A DNA stretch of 64,000 bases from an uncultured Cryptobacterium sp. (GTDB taxonomy: Bacteria; Actinomycetota; Coriobacteriia; Coriobacteriales; Eggerthellaceae). Below, piece after piece: positions 37,010 through 45,848 of this stretch. The position numbers and the translations under genes are program-made. Each line of letters begins with the position of its first letter. Positions within the stretch are counted from its first letter, which is position 1. The stretch is taken from NCBI GenBank assembly GCA_958410215.1, contig CATYOF010000012.1, forward strand, positions 4,896 to 68,895, in the 5' to 3' direction. The notes beneath the pieces are model-generated. The model saw nothing but the letters and a program-made list of their open reading frames with translations. It did no database searches and was not told the DNA's origin.

Positions 37010-37137
37010 GAATATTCCTTCCTACCTTTATACCCAAAGAACTCCCCATGCAGCTTTTCACACAGGGAGATCTAGAGAAATCAAATCTATTTGTGAGCGG
37101 TTGTGATTGTAACATGCCTTGCGCTTAAATACGTGTT

Positions 37138-37986
37138 TTACTGTGCTCGTTCCTTGATATACCTATCGCATTCTTCAGTTACATACGCGCGAAGCTTATC
37201 AAGTAACGCTTCATCTTTGCCACCTACAGGAGTACCATCAATGGATTGGATAGGCAAACAAAGTGTACTGGATGAACTTACAATTACCTCATCTGCGTCT
37301 TTCAATTCATCAAGCGTAAACAGCTTTTCGACAACCGGAATTTCCAAGGCCATGCACGCTTGAATTAAATGCTTTCTAGCAATACCGGGAAGAATATGAT
37401 TATCGGCAGGATGGGTAACAAAACAGCCATCTTTAAGCATCTGTACGTTGCTGTGCGCGCATTCGGTTACATACCCATCACGAACAAAAACTGCCTCGTA
37501 GCAGTCCGCTTCCTTGGTGCGCTGCGCCGCTATAACATTAGGAAGCAAATTCAGCGTTTTCGTATTGCACATCTGAAAGCGCACATCTTCCACACTGATA
37601 AGATCTTGCCTATCGTAGAGATCTTCCATACTGTCCGGAACAATCATGATCCATAAATTAGCAGGTCCCTCGCAGAAATAATGGTGACGATAATCCGTCC
37701 CGCGTGTTACCTGCCAGTACACAAAGTTCACCGGAGCATCCACCTTGGCAAGCAAGTCGGTTAAAAGAACTTTCAAATCTTCCTTGGTAATTCCCGGGTC
37801 AATTTCCACATTGGCGCAGCTATTAAAGAAGCGATCAATATGATCTTCTGCAAACAGTACTACCCCATCAATACCCATGGTTGCGTCATACACGCCATCG
37901 CCATAGAAAGAAACACGATCCAAAAAGGGAACCTTCATATCCTCAAGTGGACCGAACTCACCGTTGTAATATCCTAAGCGTTCCAT
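37138..37986 (-). CDS. Class IV aminotransferase, probably D-amino-acid (D-alanine) transaminase
   Basis: A PLP fold-type IV enzyme of 282 residues. The catalytic Lys lies in CNTKTLNLLPNV, close to the DIKSLNLL of D-alanine aminotransferases. GYVTECAHSNV is the PLP-phosphate region, where the branched-chain and D-amino-acid types share a Glu, and ILPGIARKH follows. The product would be D-glutamate or D-alanine for the wall, complementing murI in this window. Branched-chain or aminodeoxychorismate activity cannot be excluded. AAGGAG precedes the ATG. Confidence 0.85.
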   Translation of the reverse strand: MERLGYYNGEFGPLEDMKVPFLDRVSFYGDGVYDATMGIDGVVLFAEDHIDRFFNSCANVEIDPGITKEDLKVLLTDLLAKVDAPVNFVYWQVTRGTDYRHHYFCEGPANLWIMIVPDSMEDLYDRQDLISVEDVRFQMCNTKTLNLLPNVIAAQRTKEADCYEAVFVRDGYVTECAHSNVQMLKDGCFVTHPADNHILPGIARKHLIQACMALEIPVVEKLFTLDELKDADEVIVSSSSTLCLPIQSIDGTPVGGKDEALLDKLRAYVTEECDRYIKERAQ

Positions 37987-38068
37987 AAGGTTTATCTCCT
38001 TAATGCATAGAGCAGATTGAATGAGCGTTTATGACTACCTTTGTTTTGGTTTATAAGTTTATATGTAT

Positions 38069-38249
38069 CCAAGCTACTCCAGATAGTAAAGGTTTTGAGG
38101 CACTCTGAACACCACTTACCCCCGCACGTTCTTTAGAACGTGCTTTATTGTGCATGAAGCAGTGCAGCGTACGAACCGATAAGCAAAAAAGCTTATCGGT
38201 GAGCAGCGAAACGGGTGCTAGAAAATCTTTACTATTTGGAGTAGCTTGG
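38069..38249. repeat. 181-bp element with 28-bp inverted ends and two inner hairpins
   Basis: The arms 38069-38096 and 38222-38249 are reverse complements at 26 of 28 positions (outer end CCAAGCTACTCC). Pairing continues inwards for four more pairs after a short mismatch. Between them lie GCACGTTC-TTTA-GAACGTGC (38124-38143) and CCGATAAGC-A6-GCTTATCGG (38176-38199), both perfect. The whole can fold as a cruciform or long RNA hairpin. It sits between argF and the aminotransferase. No coding potential and no clear target-site duplication were seen. Confidence 0.8.
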
Positions 38250-38268
38250 GCAAATAAGCTCTATCGAC

Positions 38269-39264
38269 TTAATCACGCAATGTTGCAAGCACAATGGCCT
38301 TAATGGAATGCATGCGGTTTTCTGCTTCGTCAAACACCTTTGAAGCGTCCGATTCAAACACTTCGTTAGTTACTTCCATTTCCGTTAATCCAAACTTTTC
38401 TTCAATTTCTTGCGCAACGGTAGTATGAGTGTCGTGGAACGCTGGCAAGCAATGCATGAAGATGGCGTTATCTGCCGCATTAGCCATAACCTGAGCATTA
38501 ATTTGATAAGGAGAAAGCTCTTTAATACGTTCTTCCCACAAACTTGCTGGTTCGCCCATAGAAACCCAAATATCGGTATACAGAATGTTGGCGCCCTTAG
38601 TTCCCTCTTCCACATCAGACGTTACCAACACTTCGCAGCCGTTTTCTTTAGCTATTGCTTGGCATGTTTCAACAAGCTTTGGATCAGGCATGGAAGATTC
38701 TGGTGCGCAGGCCACAAAAGTAATACCCATCTTTGCGCAGCCAACCATAAGCGAATTTGCTACGTTATTCTTCGCATCGCCCATGAACACAAGCTTCAAG
38801 CCTTCAAAAGAACCATAGTTTTCACGAATCGTAAGTAAGTCGGCAATGGTTTGGGTAGGATGACATTCAGTGGTCAAACCATTCCATACCGGAACACCAG
38901 CATATTCTGCTAAGGTGTCTACGATTTCTTGACCGTACCCGCGATATTCAATGCCATCAAACATACGCCCCAGCACACGTGCAGTATCTTCGATAGATTC
39001 CTTATTACCCATCTGGGACCCAGCGGCATCCAGGTATGTTACACCCATACCCAAATCGTGACCTGCAACTTCAAAAGAGCAACGAGTACGCGTTGAAGTT
39101 TTTTCGAACAACAACACGATATTTTTGCCTTCAAGTTCCTTATGAAGAATACCTGCATGTTTTTTCTCTTTTAATTCCTGAGCAAGATCAACCAATGAAA
39201 GAATTTCTTCGGAAGTGAAGTCGAGCAACTTTAAGAAGTTACGGCCAGAAAGTGATGTTGCCAT
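38269..39264 (-). CDS. argF: Ornithine carbamoyltransferase
   Basis: This enzyme joins carbamoyl phosphate and ornithine to citrulline, or runs in reverse in the arginine deiminase pathway. It has 331 residues. FEKTSTRTR is the carbamoyl-phosphate site, ECHPTQTIADL is the hinge region, and SMGEP with HCLPAFHD marks the ornithine side. No other arg or arc gene is adjacent, so anabolic and catabolic roles cannot be separated. AGGAGG lies four bases before the ATG at 39264. The gene is followed by the inverted-repeat element. Confidence 0.95.
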   Translation of the reverse strand: MATSLSGRNFLKLLDFTSEEILSLVDLAQELKEKKHAGILHKELEGKNIVLLFEKTSTRTRCSFEVAGHDLGMGVTYLDAAGSQMGNKESIEDTARVLGRMFDGIEYRGYGQEIVDTLAEYAGVPVWNGLTTECHPTQTIADLLTIRENYGSFEGLKLVFMGDAKNNVANSLMVGCAKMGITFVACAPESSMPDPKLVETCQAIAKENGCEVLVTSDVEEGTKGANILYTDIWVSMGEPASLWEERIKELSPYQINAQVMANAADNAIFMHCLPAFHDTHTTVAQEIEEKFGLTEMEVTNEVFESDASKVFDEAENRMHSIKAIVLATLRD

Positions 39265-39300
39265 TGGTCCTCCTGATATGACAAGCAAAACATTACAAAT

Positions 39301-39327
39301 AAAAAGCGCACCTCATACAAGGTGCAC
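39301..39327 (-). terminator. Terminator of the pst-phoU operon
   Basis: GCGCACCT pairs with AGGTGCAC (one G-U in the RNA). Read on the minus strand it is followed by TTTTTATTTG. Confidence 0.8.
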
Positions 39328-39439
39328 TTCCATTATGACACAGTACGCAACTTTGCACCGTTACACTTTAGGTAACAGCACTGGGCATAACAGTAAGAGG
39401 ATATTTCTTAAACAAGAAAGAACAGCCAATATCGGCAAA

Positions 39440-40114
39440 TTACTGAGCGTCTTCAGCAATAGTCATACCCTTATGGTTGCCCGTGATGGCATATTCTACC
39501 CATTCGGCAATGTTTACCACATGGTCTCCAATGCGTTCAAGGTATTTACCAATCATCAAAATATCAAGCGCTGAAGTTTCATCGGGCAGATGCTTAGCAA
39601 TGTGATTGGCAATATCTCGTTTTAAATCTTCAAACAACAAATTAATTTCTTCATCACGCGCTATCGTTTCCCTTGTTTTCTCTAAATCAAGATACAGATA
39701 CGCATCAATCACATCATTTACCTGTTTTGAGGCCTTTTCTGCCATTGCTGAAAGTGCCGCAAAATTCGAAAGATCCAATCCTTCAGGCAAGCCAGTTGCA
39801 ATTTCGCAAATTTCCGCTGCCTGATCACCAATGCGTTCAAGATCAGTAATCATCTTCAAAGCCGAAGTAACCGTTCGAAGATCAGTTGCAACAGGCTGTT
39901 CGCGCAGCAACAGGCGCAAACATAAGCGCTCAATTTCGCGTTCCTTTTCGTTGATTAGCGAATCGTTTTGCGCGATAAGCATTGCCTTAGTGGGATTAGT
40001 TTGCTTCACCGCATCAAAGGAACCTTCAATTGCCTCTTTAACTAATTCACCCATAGCAGCCATTTGGGCATTCAAGGTGTGAAGTTCATCATCAAAAATT
40101 GGACGTGCAGCCAT
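39440..40114 (-). CDS. phoU: Phosphate transport regulator PhoU
   Basis: A 224-residue protein made of two three-helix PhoU repeats. Each carries the metal-binding ExxxD/RIGD pattern: ITDLERIGDQAAEI in the first and GKYLERIGDHVVNIAEW in the second. PhoU links the Pst transporter to the PhoR kinase and lowers signalling when phosphate is plentiful. It begins three bases after the pstB stop and is the last gene of the operon. Confidence 0.96.
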   Translation of the reverse strand: MAARPIFDDELHTLNAQMAAMGELVKEAIEGSFDAVKQTNPTKAMLIAQNDSLINEKEREIERLCLRLLLREQPVATDLRTVTSALKMITDLERIGDQAAEICEIATGLPEGLDLSNFAALSAMAEKASKQVNDVIDAYLYLDLEKTRETIARDEEINLLFEDLKRDIANHIAKHLPDETSALDILMIGKYLERIGDHVVNIAEWVEYAITGNHKGMTIAEDAQ

Positions 40115-40117
40115 GAC

Positions 40118-40873
40118 TTATCCAAACCTTCCCGAAATATAGTCTTCCGTACGCTTATCTTTTGGAGTAGAAAACAGAACATCTGTCGGTGAGCATTCAA
40201 TCATTTCACCCAGCAAGAAAAATGCGGTTGAATCAGATATACGCGCAGCTTGTTGCATGTTATGCGTAACAATAATGATGGTGTAGTTTTCTTTCAGCTC
40301 TCCTACTAATTCTTCAATCTTGTTTGTAGAAATAGGATCGAGCGCACTGGTAGGTTCGTCCATCAGCAACACCTCAGGATTTACTGCTAACGCGCGAGCA
40401 ATACACAAACGCTGCTGCTGACCGCCTGAAAGCCCAAGTGCATTTTTCTTAAGACGATCTTTTAATTCGTCAAAAATTGCCGCTTTGCGCAGAGAATCTT
40501 CAACGATATCGTCCAATTCTGACTTTTTCTTAATGCCATGAGTACGGGGGCCAAACGCAATGTTGTCATAGATTGACATAGGAAATGGATTGGGTTTTTG
40601 AAACACCATGCCCACTTTTTTACGGAGCACATTTACATCGTACTTGTCGTAAATATCTTCCCCATCAAGGGTAATGCGTCCGGTTATTTTACATCCTTCC
40701 ACCAAATCATTCATACGATTGAGCGACTTTAGCAACGTGGATTTGCCGCAGCCTGAAGGACCGATCATAGCCGTTACGTTATGTTCAATAAACGATAAGT
40801 TAATATCACGAAGCGCCTGATAATCCCCATAAAAGAGATCCATATGTGATACGTCCATTTTGGCGTTATTCAT
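40118..40873 (-). CDS. pstB: Phosphate ABC transporter ATPase PstB
   Basis: The ATP-hydrolysing subunit of the high-affinity phosphate importer. It has 251 residues with Walker A GPSGCGKST, Q-loop VFQKPNPFPMSIYDN (PstB-typical), signature LSGGQQQRL, Walker B VLLMDEPTSALDP and the switch His in VTHNMQQA. All catalytic parts are intact. Its start overlaps the pstA end by eight bases. Confidence 0.97.
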   Translation of the reverse strand: MNNAKMDVSHMDLFYGDYQALRDINLSFIEHNVTAMIGPSGCGKSTLLKSLNRMNDLVEGCKITGRITLDGEDIYDKYDVNVLRKKVGMVFQKPNPFPMSIYDNIAFGPRTHGIKKKSELDDIVEDSLRKAAIFDELKDRLKKNALGLSGGQQQRLCIARALAVNPEVLLMDEPTSALDPISTNKIEELVGELKENYTIIIVTHNMQQAARISDSTAFFLLGEMIECSPTDVLFSTPKDKRTEDYISGRFG

Positions 40874-41732
40874 TTGAAGTAGTTCCTTTACTGATTCTAT
40901 TAGCTACCGCAGAAGTAGCGAAGTTAATAAGCAACACAAAAACAAGGAGCAATACCGCAGTGGCATACGTTGCATCAATATGAAGACCTTCACTTGCCAG
41001 AAGATACATATGCACTGCCAAGGTTCGTGTAGAGCTAAATACCGATTCAGGAACTGCAGCAATAGATCCGGCGGTATAAATAAGTGCCGCTGATTCGCCT
41101 ACTGTACGACCAATAGCCAAAATAATGCCACCCAAAATACCCGGAATAGCAGCAGGCAACACGATTTTAAATACGGTACGAAAGCGACCAGCGCCCAAGC
41201 CAAACGATCCTTCACGATACAAATCGGGTACTGCCGCCAGGGCCTCTTGCGATGCACGCATAATAATAGGAAACGTCATAATTGCCATAGTGCATACACC
41301 CGCAAGCAATGACAGGCCCCATTGCAGGTAATATACGAAGAACAGCAAACCAAAAAGGCCATACACAATAGAAGGAATACCCGATAGAGTTTCTGTCGCC
41401 AGCGCAACAATTCGCACGAATTAATTAGTTTTATTGGTGTATTCGTTAAGGAATATTGCCGCACCGATGCCAAAAATCGAAGAACACGATACCGCCATCA
41501 CAATAACAATGAGCGTGTTAAACAGAGCCGGCATAAAAGAAACGTTGTCTGAATTGTATTCCAGTTCAAACATTTCTGGCTTTATTTGGGGAATACCCAT
41601 AACCAAAATGTACCCAATAATTAAACACACTGCCAAAACCGTAAGCACTGTTGCCAGTTTTACGGCATAACGAAACACCCAAGAAGAAACCTTTGCCGGT
41701 TTTGTCTTGGTTAGTACGCGATTATCAGCCAT
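40866..41732 (-). pseudogene. pstA: Phosphate ABC transporter permease PstA, interrupted by one in-frame stop
   Basis: The reading frame for a normal 288-residue PstA runs from the ATG at 41732 to 40866. It is broken by a TAA at 41421-41423, between NEYTNKTN and FVRIVALATETLSGIPS. The frame is the same on both sides, so this is a nonsense codon and not a frameshift. The first part (103 residues) carries two membrane segments. The second could restart at the GTG at 41417, three bases after the stop, giving 183 residues with the EAA coupling loop and the rest of the fold. No strong ribosome site precedes that GTG. Possible readings are a true mutation, a sequencing error, readthrough, or a two-chain PstA. 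Overlaps with pstC and pstB (eight bases each) are intact. Confidence 0.9.
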
Positions 41733-42579
41733 TCTTGCTCCTCTTCTTCAAGGCAGCAAATGCAAAATTAATAATTAGAATGAACACGAACAACACGCAT
41801 GCCGTACCAATCAATGCACCTCGATGAAGATCGGCTGCATAGCCCATTTCTAAAACGATGTTTGCGGTCATAGTACGAATGCCGTCAGTGATAGCATCAG
41901 GTAACTGAACCTGATTGCCTGCAATCATGATGACCGCCATGGTTTCACCAATAGCGCGGCCAATTGCCAAAATAATGGAAGCAAGCACACCTGAAACTGC
42001 CGCCGGCAGCATAACCCGCATAATAGTGCGTTCATGATCTGCCCCAAGAGCAAGCGCTCCTTCGTAATAGGCTTCTGGAACCGCTTTTAAAGCGGATTCG
42101 GATAACGTAATGATGGTGGGCAAAATCATAATGCCTAATACGATTGAAGCGCACAAAATAGACTGGCCTGTTCCACCAAAGTTTTCACGAATGAAAGGTA
42201 CCAATACCACCAGGCCAAAAAAGCCATATACAACAGAAGGAATGCCGGCAAGCAGTTGAACTCCCGCTTTAGCAATTTTAGCCACCCGTTTGCTTCCAAA
42301 GTACGCCAAGAAAATAGCGCATAGTATACCTAGCGGAACGCCGATAACTAAGGCGCCAGCCATTACATACAAGCTGCCAATAATCATGACTCCAATGCCA
42401 TATACGTCATTGGAAGGACGCCAGGTAGTGCCAAAAATGAAATCAAAGACGCCAATTTCTGCAATTGCAGGGATGCCGTTGCCAAAAATAAATACACAAA
42501 TCACTACAACTGCAGCCACCGAAATGGCTGCAGCTATAGCAAAGATTATTTTGGCAACCAATTCTTTGGTTTGTGCCAT
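41725..42579 (-). CDS. pstC: Phosphate ABC transporter permease PstC
   Basis: A membrane subunit of the phosphate importer, 284 residues with six membrane helices. The EAA loop (ESALKAVPEAYYEGALALGADHERTI) that contacts PstB is intact, as are LLAGIPSVVYGFFG and AIGRAIGETMAVIMIAG, which PstA and PstC share. It is five bases after pstS and overlaps pstA by eight bases. Its ribosome site is weak, so translation may be coupled. Confidence 0.96.
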   Translation of the reverse strand: MAQTKELVAKIIFAIAAAISVAAVVVICVFIFGNGIPAIAEIGVFDFIFGTTWRPSNDVYGIGVMIIGSLYVMAGALVIGVPLGILCAIFLAYFGSKRVAKIAKAGVQLLAGIPSVVYGFFGLVVLVPFIRENFGGTGQSILCASIVLGIMILPTIITLSESALKAVPEAYYEGALALGADHERTIMRVMLPAAVSGVLASIILAIGRAIGETMAVIMIAGNQVQLPDAITDGIRTMTANIVLEMGYAADLHRGALIGTACVLFVFILIINFAFAALKKRSKNG

Positions 42580-42584
42580 GTTAC

Positions 42585-43493
42585 TTAGCCAATCTCGCTC
42601 CAGGAAGTAATTTCACCGGTGAAGATTTGCTTAACCTGATCAGTGGTTAAATCTTCAACTGCGCTTTCTGGATTAACGATTACCGCAATACCATCAGTAG
42701 CAATTACGGTAGCCTCAGCACCTTCGCTGGTTTCAGAATCCTTAAGTTCGCGAGATGCCATACCAAGATCGCATGCACCCTCAAGAGCAGACGTTACACC
42801 AGTAGTAGAGTCAGACTGATTAACTTCGATGGTTACATCAGGATTAAGTTCCTGATAAGCCTCTGCAAGCTTTTCCATTACGGGAGTTACCGAAGAAGAA
42901 CCAGCAACCGTTACGGTGCCAGAAAGACCAGAAGCGGTATAAGCTTCACCGCCATCCAGAGGGATATAGCCCTCTTCAGCTACAACAGCCTGACCATCAG
43001 TGCTCAAGATATAGTTCATGAAATCCTGTGCTACATCGCTCAATTCCGTATTGGAATTGGTTACCACGTTGAAGGGACGGGATACCTTGTAATCGCCCGA
43101 CTTAACGTTATCTACCGTAGCTTCAGCACCATCAATCTTTACTGCCTTTACGCTGTCATCAAGAGAACCAAGCGAAATATAGCCAATAGCATTAGCGTCA
43201 CCTGCAACAGTTGTCATCATAACGGCAGTAGAGTTAGTAATAGAGGCAGATTCGGTAGTCATATCTACCTTTTCGCCGTTTTCATCTTCCTGTTCAATAC
43301 CAAACAATTCAATGAAAGCACCGCGGGTGCCAGAACCATCTTCGCGAGATACCACATTAATAGTTTCACCTGAATCTGATGAAGTATCCTCACTTGATTC
43401 ATTGTTTGAGCTGCATCCAGCAAGAAGCATGCACGCAAAGGCAACACACACTGCCAGAGCACCGAAAAGCACCTTGTTTTTTACTGTACTCAC
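42585..43493 (-). CDS. pstS: Phosphate-binding lipoprotein PstS (permuted lobe order)
   Basis: A lipid-anchored phosphate receptor of 302 residues. The GTG at 43493 follows AAAAGGA at seven bases and gives a clean signal peptide with lipobox LLAGC (Cys27). The phosphate-binding segments occur in reversed order compared with the common type: SREDGSGTRGAF comes first (about residue 45), and the usual first-lobe segment TVTVAGSSSVTPVMEKL comes near residue 195. The protein ends at FTGEITSWSEIG, the point that normally joins the two. As I recall, the same order occurs in streptococcal PstS1, so it is a known variant. It heads pstSCAB-phoU. Confidence 0.93.
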   Translation of the reverse strand: MSTVKNKVLFGALAVCVAFACMLLAGCSSNNESSEDTSSDSGETINVVSREDGSGTRGAFIELFGIEQEDENGEKVDMTTESASITNSTAVMMTTVAGDANAIGYISLGSLDDSVKAVKIDGAEATVDNVKSGDYKVSRPFNVVTNSNTELSDVAQDFMNYILSTDGQAVVAEEGYIPLDGGEAYTASGLSGTVTVAGSSSVTPVMEKLAEAYQELNPDVTIEVNQSDSTTGVTSALEGACDLGMASRELKDSETSEGAEATVIATDGIAVIVNPESAVEDLTTDQVKQIFTGEITSWSEIG

Positions 43494-43596
43494 TTTTAAT
43501 TCCTTTTCTCTCATACCTTAGGATGCACAGAAAAGCATCCTTTTGCTGGAGTAATAATCTCTGGATTGCTTCAAAAAGTGGTTACACAAACCTGAA

Positions 43597-43616
43597 AGAA
43601 TGTTAGAGAATGATTA
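43597..43616. promoter_or_regulatory. Candidate PhoB binding site between pstS and phoB
   Basis: Two adjacent 10-base direct repeats, AGAATGTTAG and AGAATGATTA, occupy the middle of the 216-base divergent gap. AGTGAAGTAT follows as a possible third, weaker unit. Helical-turn-spaced direct repeats are how PhoB-type regulators usually bind. The exact consensus is not known for this group. Confidence 0.4.
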
Positions 43617-43709
43617 AGTGAAGTATGTTTTGATAAAACATTGTAAAAAGTGCCCTTTACGATTCGATTTGTTGCAAAATTATGCAAGCACAAGGAAAGG
43701 AAACGAATC

Positions 43710-44408
43710 GTGACCACTATATTACTTATTGAAGACGATCCTACTATTCGCCTTGCAACTGAATTTTCCCTCACAAAACATGGCTATGCCGTAAGCTCCT
43801 GCGAAGATGGGAACTCAGGATATGAAACGGCCTTAAATATAGAGCCCGATCTAATTTTGCTTGACGTCATGCTTCCTGGCATGAATGGTTTTGAAGTAGC
43901 AAGCAAGCTGCGTAAGGAAGGATTTAATTCCCCTATTTTGATGCTTACCGCCCTTGATGCTGATGAAGATAAAATCAAAGGCTTAGACGCTGGTGCTGAT
44001 GACTATGTAACAAAACCCTTTTCTACCGAAGTATTGCTTGCCCGTATTCGCGCTAACCTTCGTCGAACTGAAATGGATGGCGTAAACCTGTCTAAACCAC
44101 AAACCTATGGTGATTTAACTCTTGATATAGAAAACAGCACCGCAAGCGTAAAGGGCAAACCCTTGAAACTTCGCAGTAAAGAGCTAGCCCTTCTGTTTGC
44201 TCTTGCCGAACGCCAAGGTATGTTGTGCCGCCGCACCTGGTTAACGCAAAAAGTTTGGAAGGAAGACTACTTAAGCACCTCTCGCACTATCGATGTTCAT
44301 ATTCGTCGCCTTCGTTCTGTTCTTGATGAAGTAAGTGATTATCGCTATATCCATACGGTACACGGAATGGGCTACCGTTTTGAACCGGTAAAGAAGACCG
44401 AAGAATAA
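43710..44408 (+). CDS. phoB: OmpR-family response regulator, PhoB/PhoP type
   Basis: A 232-residue regulator. The receiver domain has the acidic pair Asp9/Asp10, the phosphorylation site Asp52 (LLDVMLPG) and the conserved Lys near 102 (YVTKPF). The C-terminal winged helix includes LRSKELALLFALA and SRTIDVHIRRLRSVL. The GTG at 43710, eight bases after AAAGGA, is the start; earlier in-frame ATG codons would add an unrelated leader. Being divergent from pstS and followed by a PhoR-like kinase, it is taken as the phosphate-starvation regulator. Confidence 0.92.
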   Translation: MTTILLIEDDPTIRLATEFSLTKHGYAVSSCEDGNSGYETALNIEPDLILLDVMLPGMNGFEVASKLRKEGFNSPILMLTALDADEDKIKGLDAGADDYVTKPFSTEVLLARIRANLRRTEMDGVNLSKPQTYGDLTLDIENSTASVKGKPLKLRSKELALLFALAERQGMLCRRTWLTQKVWKEDYLSTSRTIDVHIRRLRSVLDEVSDYRYIHTVHGMGYRFEPVKKTEE

Positions 44409-44433
44409 GCCTGTAGAATAAGCGAGTTTGTGC

Positions 44434-45762
44434 ATGAGTCCGTTCTTTTCATTTTTAAAAGGCATTGGCAACACGCCATCAGGTAAAGAAACAAAGCGAT
44501 TTACCTGGATATATTTAATTGGATATGTCGTGATAGCACTTATTTTTATTGGGTGCTCTATTGCCTTTATCTACACACCTTTAAACAATGAAATAGCTGA
44601 TCGTCAAACCACCAACTTGGTAACTACTGCCCAAGCTTCCGCTAATGCTTTGTCAAAAACCACTAATGCCAGTGAATTCGTTGTATCCGCAACGCACAGT
44701 ACCGATTTACGTATGACGGTTATTGATTCGGATGGCGATGTAGTGGCGGATTCCGAAGTGGATCCTTCCACCATGACCAATCATTCGGATCGCGAGGAAG
44801 TAACCGAAGCAATTCAGGGCGGTATTGGCAGTGCACAACGTACCAGTGCCACTGATAACAAGAATTGGCTCTACGTTGCCGTACCTGCTTCCTACAATGA
44901 TGAACAGGTGGTTGTGCGTGTAAGTGAACCCTCCACAGCTTTTTCTATGATTACGCAAAATGCTCAAACGACCTCAGTTATTTTCATTGTGGCAGGCTGC
45001 TTACTGGTGTTGCTGGTGGCCGTGCTGGCCTTTAAGAAATCGCACGCTCCCATCAAGAAATTCGATCAGGTTCGATCAGACTTTGTAGCAAACGCAAGCC
45101 ACGAACTAAAAACTCCCGTTGCAGGAATTAGATTATTATCCGAAGCAATTCGTGATGCCGCAGAAATAGAAGATAAGAAAAGCTTAAATTTATTTATTGA
45201 TCGCCTGGACAACGAAGCAGAACGCCTCCAACGCTTAGTTATTGACCTGCTTGACTTATCACGTTTGGAAGAAACTCCTGATCAAGATAAATGTCCTCGC
45301 ACTGACTTACACAGCGCCCTTGTGACTAGCTTTATGGCACATAAAGGTGGTGCAGAAGATAAGCATCTCGACCTTGTTCTGGACGATCGCTCAGTAACGG
45401 GTGATGATTGCTATGCAGATATGGAACCATCAGATGCATCGTTAGTGTTTGATAATTTGATTGAAAACGCAATTATGTATACCGACGAAGGCAGTATTTT
45501 AGTTACCTTCGAACCTCGCGGTCATGAAATTGCAGTAATCGTAGAAGATACCGGCATTGGTATTCCTCAGGCAGATCAATCCCGCATTTTCGAGCGCTTC
45601 TACCGCGTCGACAAAGCTCGTAGCCGCGAAGTAGGTGGCACCGGGTTGGGTCTGTCACTGGTGCGCCATGCGGTTGAACGTTCTAACGGTCGTGTAAGCG
45701 TAAAAAGTGCTCCTGGCGAAGGTTCGCAGTTTACCGTTGTATTCCCCCGCGCAAAACGCTAA
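44434..45762 (+). CDS. phoR: PhoR-type sensor histidine kinase
   Basis: A membrane sensor of 442 residues. Two membrane segments (about 24-47 and 178-200) enclose a 130-residue extracytoplasmic region. The kinase core has the phospho-accepting His223 in NASHELKTP, an N box in DNLIENAIMYT, and glycine-rich boxes VEDTGIGIP and GGTGLGLSL. Neither a HAMP nor a PAS domain is obvious between the second segment and the H box, so the linker is short. It starts about 25 bases after phoB and is its likely partner. The ATG at 44434 is chosen over a TTG two codons earlier. Confidence 0.9.
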   Translation: MSPFFSFLKGIGNTPSGKETKRFTWIYLIGYVVIALIFIGCSIAFIYTPLNNEIADRQTTNLVTTAQASANALSKTTNASEFVVSATHSTDLRMTVIDSDGDVVADSEVDPSTMTNHSDREEVTEAIQGGIGSAQRTSATDNKNWLYVAVPASYNDEQVVVRVSEPSTAFSMITQNAQTTSVIFIVAGCLLVLLVAVLAFKKSHAPIKKFDQVRSDFVANASHELKTPVAGIRLLSEAIRDAAEIEDKKSLNLFIDRLDNEAERLQRLVIDLLDLSRLEETPDQDKCPRTDLHSALVTSFMAHKGGAEDKHLDLVLDDRSVTGDDCYADMEPSDASLVFDNLIENAIMYTDEGSILVTFEPRGHEIAVIVEDTGIGIPQADQSRIFERFYRVDKARSREVGGTGLGLSLVRHAVERSNGRVSVKSAPGEGSQFTVVFPRAKR

Positions 45763-45773
45763 AAGATTGCTCC

Positions 45774-45800
45774 GTGACAAGTGGACAGGGCGCTTGTCAC
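45774..45800. repeat. 27-bp palindromic repeat, copy 1 (REP-like)
   Basis: GTGACAA...TTGTCAC ends form a 7-bp inverted repeat around GTGGACAGGGCGC. The reverse complement matches the two tandem copies near 61668-61721 at all but one or two positions. It starts 12 bases after the phoR stop. Confidence 0.8.
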
Positions 45801-45818
45801 GCGAATCGCAGCGTCAAA

Positions 45819-45846
45819 TAAAATTCGGCTGATAAGCCGAATTTAA
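45819..45846 (+). terminator. Terminator of phoB-phoR
   Basis: AAATTCGGCT (45821-45830) pairs perfectly with AGCCGAATTT (45835-45844) around GATA. The T-run is part of the stem. Confidence 0.65.
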
Positions 45847-45848
45847 CT

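Noticed and set aside
41421..41423. Frameshift as the cause of the pstA break
   Set aside because: Both parts are in the same frame, so a nonsense codon explains the break without an indel.
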